NCBI GenBank assembly: GCA_020861185.1
Contig: JAJBSV010000008.1
Location: forward strand, 186,001-250,000
Origin: Ruminococcus sp.
GTDB taxonomy: Bacteria; Bacillota; Clostridia; Oscillospirales; Ruminococcaceae
Length of the DNA stretch: 64,000 nt
Reading direction: 5' to 3'
This document shows positions 60,217 through 64,000 of this stretch, one piece after another. The position numbers were made by a program, and so were the translations under genes. Numbering within the stretch: position 1 is the first letter of the stretch; every line of letters begins with the position of its first letter. The notes under the pieces are model-generated. The model was not told where the DNA came from and made no database searches. It saw nothing but the letters and a program-made list of their open reading frames with translations.

Positions 60217-62073
60217 TTATTCGTCATCATCGTCATCATCAAGACCGTCAAGAAGTGCCTTCTTTTTCTTGTTCTTGATGACTATAACTACTACAACTAT
60301 AATTGCGATTACTACTACACCTGCTCCGACGCCGATTGCAATCTTAGCGACGGTGCTGAGACTGGATTCTGAAACGTTGCTTGAATCTACATCTACAGTG
60401 AAATCATCATCGAAGTAGTAGTTATCACCCATAAAGCTTGAATCATCGAAATAGGTTGTCTCCTGCTCTTCGCAAACGAGGACATCGAATTCGTATTCAA
60501 GGGTGTGCTCTGCACCTGACTCATCCTCAAACGAGAACGTGAGGATTGCTGTCTTGGTCTCCCCTACTGCGTCCGGGTCATTCGGGTAAATCATGCCGCT
60601 GAAATAGTCATAGCTTGATGCGCTGAGGGTCCCGTAGTATTCGGTTGCCATGTAGAAGTCTCCGCCGACACCGATTGTGAGGCTAGACATTGCAGTCTTC
60701 GACTTGTTGAAGAACTGGAAGTAGATACTGCAGCCCTGAGAGCCATAGCATTCCGTTGGCGGATCCCACTCCATAAGCTCAAATTTGATAGCCTGTGAAA
60801 CCTGCAGGTTGATTGTAATCGAGTTACTGCTTGCGGAGTAGCTTGTGCCGTTGTCATACTCGAAATCATATTGAATGGTTATAGGATATGTACCAGCACC
60901 GGCTGTGGCACTGGTTTTAAGCTTGATGGAATACTCCATCTCGCCGTCGGTCGGGATTTCCTCTGTGTAGAAGGAAGTTGTTCCGTCGATAGCTGAGAAG
61001 ATATTGGTGCTTGTGGTCGAATTACTGCTGCTTGCGGTCTCGACGTCGACGGTCATATTCTTGATAGCTTTGTCGTGACTGGTATTTCTGAGAGTGAATG
61101 TGAGGGTGAACTCTTCGCCGGATTCGACCGTGTCGACATCAATGGTATAACCGGAAACGATAACCTTCGGTTCGAGAGATTTTTCGCCGGATGTTTCGGT
61201 GGCTTCTGACTTTTCGGTAGCTCTCAAGTAGATATTGAAGTTCTCGGTGTGCTCATTTCCGCTCGTATCGGTATAGGTTACCGTTGCCTGTAGTGTGTGC
61301 TGAGCGGACGGATATTCCGGGAAGACGACCGGGAATGTTGCAGTGATTGTGTCCCCGCCGACAACGGTTCCGCAATCGACGGTGTCAGTATAGGTATTGA
61401 GAACAAGACCACCGAGGCTTGAAAGAACGACTTTGACGTTATTTGCGGTGTAGCCGGTGTTGTTCTCGAAGCTTAATGTAAGCTTGGTTGACAGATTCGA
61501 CTTGCCTTTGCCCTCGGGAATGGAAGCACCGGCCAGGGTGAAGCTCGGTGTGTCGTTATCTTCGTTGAGGGTTACCTCGGAAGCTTCAACGTCGATATTG
61601 AAGGTTCTTGTGTCTGAAACGACCGAGCCGGACTGTGAAGTGCAGGTTACGGTGAGGGTAACCTGATATCTGCCAGATTCAAGGGAGCTGTCGGAAAGAA
61701 CTGTTACGGAGTTATAGCCGCTGTGAAGCTCCTGCTCGGCAAGGTATCCTTCGAAGCTGAAACCGGTTCCCGATACGGAAGCTGTTACCTGAGCGGCTGA
61801 ATCCCAAGTGGCGTAGCTATATGTACCGTAAGTGTATTCATAATTGAGAGTGGCGTTACTTGAAAGAGTAAACCCTATTGTGAATGTGTCACCGGCATTT
61901 ATTGACTGACTGCTGACTGTAGGATTCTGGATGGTTACGCCGTATGTAGTGGTGATTGCGGGAGTGTTATTGACAGTGGTGTTGTCTTCACCGTCTTCAT
62001 CCGCAAAAACTCCCAACGGAAGAACGCTCATAACGAGCAAAAGGCTTAGCATAATGCTTACAATATTTTTCAT
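60217..62073 (-). CDS. Secreted CARDB/COG1361-like protein with C-terminal membrane anchor
   Basis: 618 residues. Signal peptide (1 to about 24, cut at VFA-DED), then three or four Ig-like beta domains resembling CARDB/NPCBM-associated or COG1361 repeats (TVSSQSINAGDTFTIGFTLS, VSGYTIDVDTVESGEEFTLT). At the C-terminus a membrane helix (IAIGVGAGVVVIAIIVVVVI) is followed by KNKKKK and an acidic cytoplasmic end with six Asp in a row. It sits between the ATPase and permease genes of one ABC system, so it is probably the outer accessory part of that exporter. AAAGGA precedes the ATG. Confidence 0.78.
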   Translation of the reverse strand: MKNIVSIMLSLLLVMSVLPLGVFADEDGEDNTTVNNTPAITTTYGVTIQNPTVSSQSINAGDTFTIGFTLSSNATLNYEYTYGTYSYATWDSAAQVTASVSGTGFSFEGYLAEQELHSGYNSVTVLSDSSLESGRYQVTLTVTCTSQSGSVVSDTRTFNIDVEASEVTLNEDNDTPSFTLAGASIPEGKGKSNLSTKLTLSFENNTGYTANNVKVVLSSLGGLVLNTYTDTVDCGTVVGGDTITATFPVVFPEYPSAQHTLQATVTYTDTSGNEHTENFNIYLRATEKSEATETSGEKSLEPKVIVSGYTIDVDTVESGEEFTLTFTLRNTSHDKAIKNMTVDVETASSSNSTTSTNIFSAIDGTTSFYTEEIPTDGEMEYSIKLKTSATAGAGTYPITIQYDFEYDNGTSYSASSNSITINLQVSQAIKFELMEWDPPTECYGSQGCSIYFQFFNKSKTAMSSLTIGVGGDFYMATEYYGTLSASSYDYFSGMIYPNDPDAVGETKTAILTFSFEDESGAEHTLEYEFDVLVCEEQETTYFDDSSFMGDNYYFDDDFTVDVDSSNVSESSLSTVAKIAIGVGAGVVVIAIIVVVVIVIKNKKKKALLDGLDDDDDDE

Positions 62074-62098
62074 GATTCAGTGTCCTTTCTTTGCTTAC

Positions 62099-62977
62099 TT
62101 ATACAGACTCGGCGGCCTTGATTATTTCGGAGGCTTCCGTGGAACCGACCGCTATTTGCTTTGAACGGTTATCTTCTACGGCGGAGATTACTCCGTCGGT
62201 GATGTGATAAATTTTATCGGCATACGCCGCAATCTCGACGTCGTGGGTTACTATGACCAAAGTCTGGTGGTTCTCTCTTGACATCGAGACCATCATTTCC
62301 ATTACTTCGATTGTGGTTCTTGTGTCAAGGTTTCCCGTGGGTTCGTCGGCAAAGACTATCTTTGGCTTCGCTACAAACGCTCTCGCTATGCCCACTCTCT
62401 GTTGCTGACCGCCGGACATCTGCGTCGGTTTGTGCTTCATTCTCTTTCCCAGTCCGACGAGCCGAAGCATTTCCTTGGCACGCTTGGTCCTGTCTTTACG
62501 TTTGACTCCCGCAAATGCCAGAGGCATACTGACATTGTCTATGGCGTTCTGAGTCGGTAGAAGATTGTACGACTGAAAGACAAAGCCCATGTTCTTTTGT
62601 CGGAACACTGCAAGCTTTCGCTCACTCATCTTGTCCACTCGTTCGCCGAAGATGGTGACCGAACCCTTTGTAGGCTTCTCGAGTCCTGCCATCAGGTTCA
62701 GAAGCGTCGATTTTCCGGAGCCGGACGTTCCCAGAAGGCAGACAATTTCGTCTTCATAGATTGTCAGATTTACGTTATATAAAGCTCTCACTTTTTCTTT
62801 TCCGATTACGAAAACCTTCGATAAATCCTGAATTATTATTGTCGGCTTTTTGGATTCGTTTTCCGCGGGAATTTCGGCTGTATCTTTTGCTTGCGTCTGT
62901 CTGAGTGCCAACTCGGCAATCTTGTCGGGAGTGTTTGTTGATACTTCACGCAGGTTGAAGTTTAATCCGTCGTCCAT
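62099..62977 (-). CDS. ABC transporter ATP-binding protein with N-terminal extension
   Basis: 292 residues. After an extra 47-residue acidic segment comes a LolD/MacB-type ATPase: Walker A GTSGSGKSTLLN near residue 84, FVFQSYNLLPTQ, signature MSGGQQQRVGIARAF, Walker B IVFADEPTGNLD and IVTHD. The extension and a 30-residue tail are unusual for the family. GGAAGGAA lies before the ATG. First gene of the ATPase / CARDB / permease operon. Confidence 0.93.
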   Translation of the reverse strand: MDDGLNFNLREVSTNTPDKIAELALRQTQAKDTAEIPAENESKKPTIIIQDLSKVFVIGKEKVRALYNVNLTIYEDEIVCLLGTSGSGKSTLLNLMAGLEKPTKGSVTIFGERVDKMSERKLAVFRQKNMGFVFQSYNLLPTQNAIDNVSMPLAFAGVKRKDRTKRAKEMLRLVGLGKRMKHKPTQMSGGQQQRVGIARAFVAKPKIVFADEPTGNLDTRTTIEVMEMMVSMSRENHQTLVIVTHDVEIAAYADKIYHITDGVISAVEDNRSKQIAVGSTEASEIIKAAESV

Positions 62978-63013
62978 CCATTATTCCTTCCTTTCTTCCT
63001 CAAGCTGTCTAAC

Positions 63014-63042
63014 ATTATAGGCTATTTTCCAATCTATTTCAA
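63014..63042 (-). promoter_or_regulatory. Sigma-A promoter of the ABC-CARDB-MacB operon
   Basis: Minus strand TTGAAA, 17 bp, TATAAT. Confidence 0.7.
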
Positions 63043-63053
63043 GATTTACGGAG

Positions 63054-63075
63054 AAATCTTAATCAAATCTTAATA
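63054..63075 (-). promoter_or_regulatory. Tandem 11-bp repeats, likely OmpR-family response-regulator site
   Basis: AAATCTTAATC (63054-63064) and AAATCTTAATA (63065-63075) repeat with an exact 11-bp period, one helical turn, ending 11 bp upstream of the -35 box. Winged-helix response regulators bind such direct repeats to activate transcription. Confidence 0.55.
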
Positions 63076-63163
63076 ATTGAGTTGCACTGTCAAGGACTTT
63101 TTCACATTCTCAATACTAATACACATCAGCATCCCTAATTATTGCATCCAAATAAAAAATTTT

Positions 63164-63194
63164 TCAAAAAAACCAGCCGCTTTCTAGGCGACTG
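63164..63194 (-). terminator. Terminator after the GH30-like gene
   Basis: 7-bp stem CAGTCGC / GCGGCTG (one G-T pair) with a 7-base loop, followed by T7 on the minus strand. Confidence 0.7.
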
Positions 63195-63205
63195 ATTTTG
63201 TGGGG

Positions 63206-64000
63206 TTATTCCTGAGTGTTGGTGTCTTCAGTAGAAGACTTCTTTTTCTTTGTCGGAACAATAAGGACTATAGCTATCACAATAACCGCAACTATTCCAC
63301 ACGCAATTACTACTATCGACCAGACATCAATATCATTGCTTGATGGCGTTTTAACAAACGGATTTGCTCCTTTTTCAACGGTCACTTCAACATAGTCGGG
63401 ATTTGCGGGCATGTCGATAACGAATGTTGTCACGCTTTGTGACGGAATGTAGTTTCGTACTTCTGAATAGGAAACCTCGTTCCAGTAGGAATACTTGAAT
63501 CTGTTTTCGTTGCCTATCGTCTGGTAACCAAACGAATCGGTCACTGTGGCATCGCCTAAATCAAAAGTAATTTCATCATCGTCGTCGGTGTTGTTTACGA
63601 CTATAATTACAAGCCTTGAGTCGTCAGGTGCCTTGAATGCAACTATTGTTGAGCCCGAGTCGTTCCCTACGTCAACACGCTTATAGCCGTTTTTGACGTA
63701 CTTTGAAAAGTGCATCATTATGTAATGATTGCCGTTTCTCGATATAGAAGCATTCTCACTTGAGCTGTCTATTTCAATAAGACAGTTACCTGTGTCTGCA
63801 ATCCAGACGCCGTTCCAGTAGAGATAAGCACTGATTCCTTCGTAGATAAACTCGTTAGCCATCTTTTCTGCATGGTTTATGTATTCGTTGTAGTACCATT
63901 CAGTCTGCCAGAGAGTATAGTCGCCATAGTAGAGATCTGCAACTGCGGAATATGAAGATTTGGTATTGTCACTTCCGTAGAGATGGTGCGCTATGACTTC
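63206..64000 (-). CDS. GH30-like glycoside hydrolase, C-terminal part, membrane-anchored (runs off window)
   Basis: The last 264 codons of a gene that begins beyond base 64000. The visible part starts EVIAHHLYGSDNTKSSYSAV, then LWQTEWYYNEY, where the Glu corresponds to the GH30 catalytic nucleophile, then AYLYWNGVW and the beta-sandwich attached to GH30 barrels (IVAFKAPDDSRLVIIVVNNT). The C-terminus has a membrane helix (VWSIVVIACGIVAVIVIAIV) and KKKK tail. It is probably a surface glucuronoxylanase or related xylan-acting enzyme; the subfamily cannot be set from this part. A Met at 63862 is internal, since the frame continues to the window edge. Confidence 0.8.
   Translation of the reverse strand, partial: EVIAHHLYGSDNTKSSYSAVADLYYGDYTLWQTEWYYNEYINHAEKMANEFIYEGISAYLYWNGVWIADTGNCLIEIDSSSENASISRNGNHYIMMHFSKYVKNGYKRVDVGNDSGSTIVAFKAPDDSRLVIIVVNNTDDDDEITFDLGDATVTDSFGYQTIGNENRFKYSYWNEVSYSEVRNYIPSQSVTTFVIDMPANPDYVEVTVEKGANPFVKTPSSNDIDVWSIVVIACGIVAVIVIAIVLIVPTKKKKSSTEDTNTQE

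Noticed and set aside
1-64000. Prophage, insertion sequence or integrated element
   Set aside because: No transposase, integrase, phage structural gene or flanking repeats were found; the tRNA genes have no repeated attachment-like sequence next to them.

Overview
This 64 kb window looks like the chromosome of a spore-forming Clostridia bacterium of the Ruminococcus type (Oscillospiraceae). The reasons are a complete eight-gene spoIIIA cluster behind a sigma-E-like promoter, Thr-rich (TTTTEA-type) linkers in surface proteins, a cell-surface cohesin protein, a CotH-kinase lipoprotein and a membrane-anchored GH30-type glycosidase. No insertion sequence, prophage, CRISPR array or rRNA was seen. 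Five tRNA genes are present: Pro-TGG, Ser-TGA, Cys-GCA, Arg-ACG and Ala-CGC.

Layout. 0-8.3 kb (all minus): the 5' part of an Asp23/Gls24 gene, spoIIIAA-AH, a TIGR04086 membrane protein, yajC and an NfnAB electron-bifurcating transhydrogenase. 8.3-13 kb (minus): two secreted cell-wall proteins, an amidase with a glycosidase-like N-terminal half and an SH3/glycosidase-like lipoprotein. 13-15 kb (plus): PerR-like regulator, rubrerythrin and a histidine phosphatase. 15-21.3 kb (minus): uvrA, uvrB, a TSCPD protein and an RluA-type pseudouridine synthase. 21-24.2 kb: CotH lipoprotein, a small secreted protein and tRNA-Pro. 24.2-32 kb: fhs-glyA-Na/Pi transporter, then a metal P-type ATPase with its HMA chaperone and a divergent ArsR regulator. 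32-37 kb: an accessory-looking stretch with a zinc-ribbon/Thr-rich membrane protein behind a strongly structured leader RNA, an iron-box-controlled DUF3793-flavodoxin operon, and an XRE / zinc-ribbon membrane / SPFH module in which the zinc-ribbon gene appears frameshifted. 37-40 kb: lipoprotein, prohibitin-like protein, cohesin surface protein. 40-46 kb: AraC regulator, Hsp33, methyltransferase, YerC, EngB, Lon. 46.3-50 kb: CNNM/CorC-type transporter behind a leader encoding a very acidic small peptide, AI-2E transporter and TetR regulator. 50-53.5 kb: patatin, a cysteine-less radical-SAM-like protein and a divergent, frameshift-broken radical SAM gene. 53.5-58.6 kb: FtsX-type ABC exporter, cysK and an Rrf2 regulator with IscR-like cysteines. 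58.7-64 kb: a three-gene ABC ATPase / CARDB-like surface protein / MacB-type permease operon behind tandem 11-bp repeats, and the C-terminal part of a GH30-like enzyme.

How it fits together. Most promoters are recognisable as sigma-A type with 17-bp spacing, which allows the regulatory logic to be read: a PerR box before perR; two DtxR/IdeR-like palindromes at the flavodoxin operon; an ACCTAC palindrome at cysK with a related half-site at the Rrf2 gene; and one 22-bp palindrome, GGACAAA-N8-TTTGTCC, occurring both beside the TetR gene and at the cysteine-less radical SAM-like gene about 2.6 kb away, suggesting a small local regulon. The best candidates for undescribed biology are the nested-helix leader RNA at about 33.15-33.31 kb, the acidic leader peptide plus attenuator before the CNNM transporter, and the TetR / patatin / degenerate radical SAM locus.
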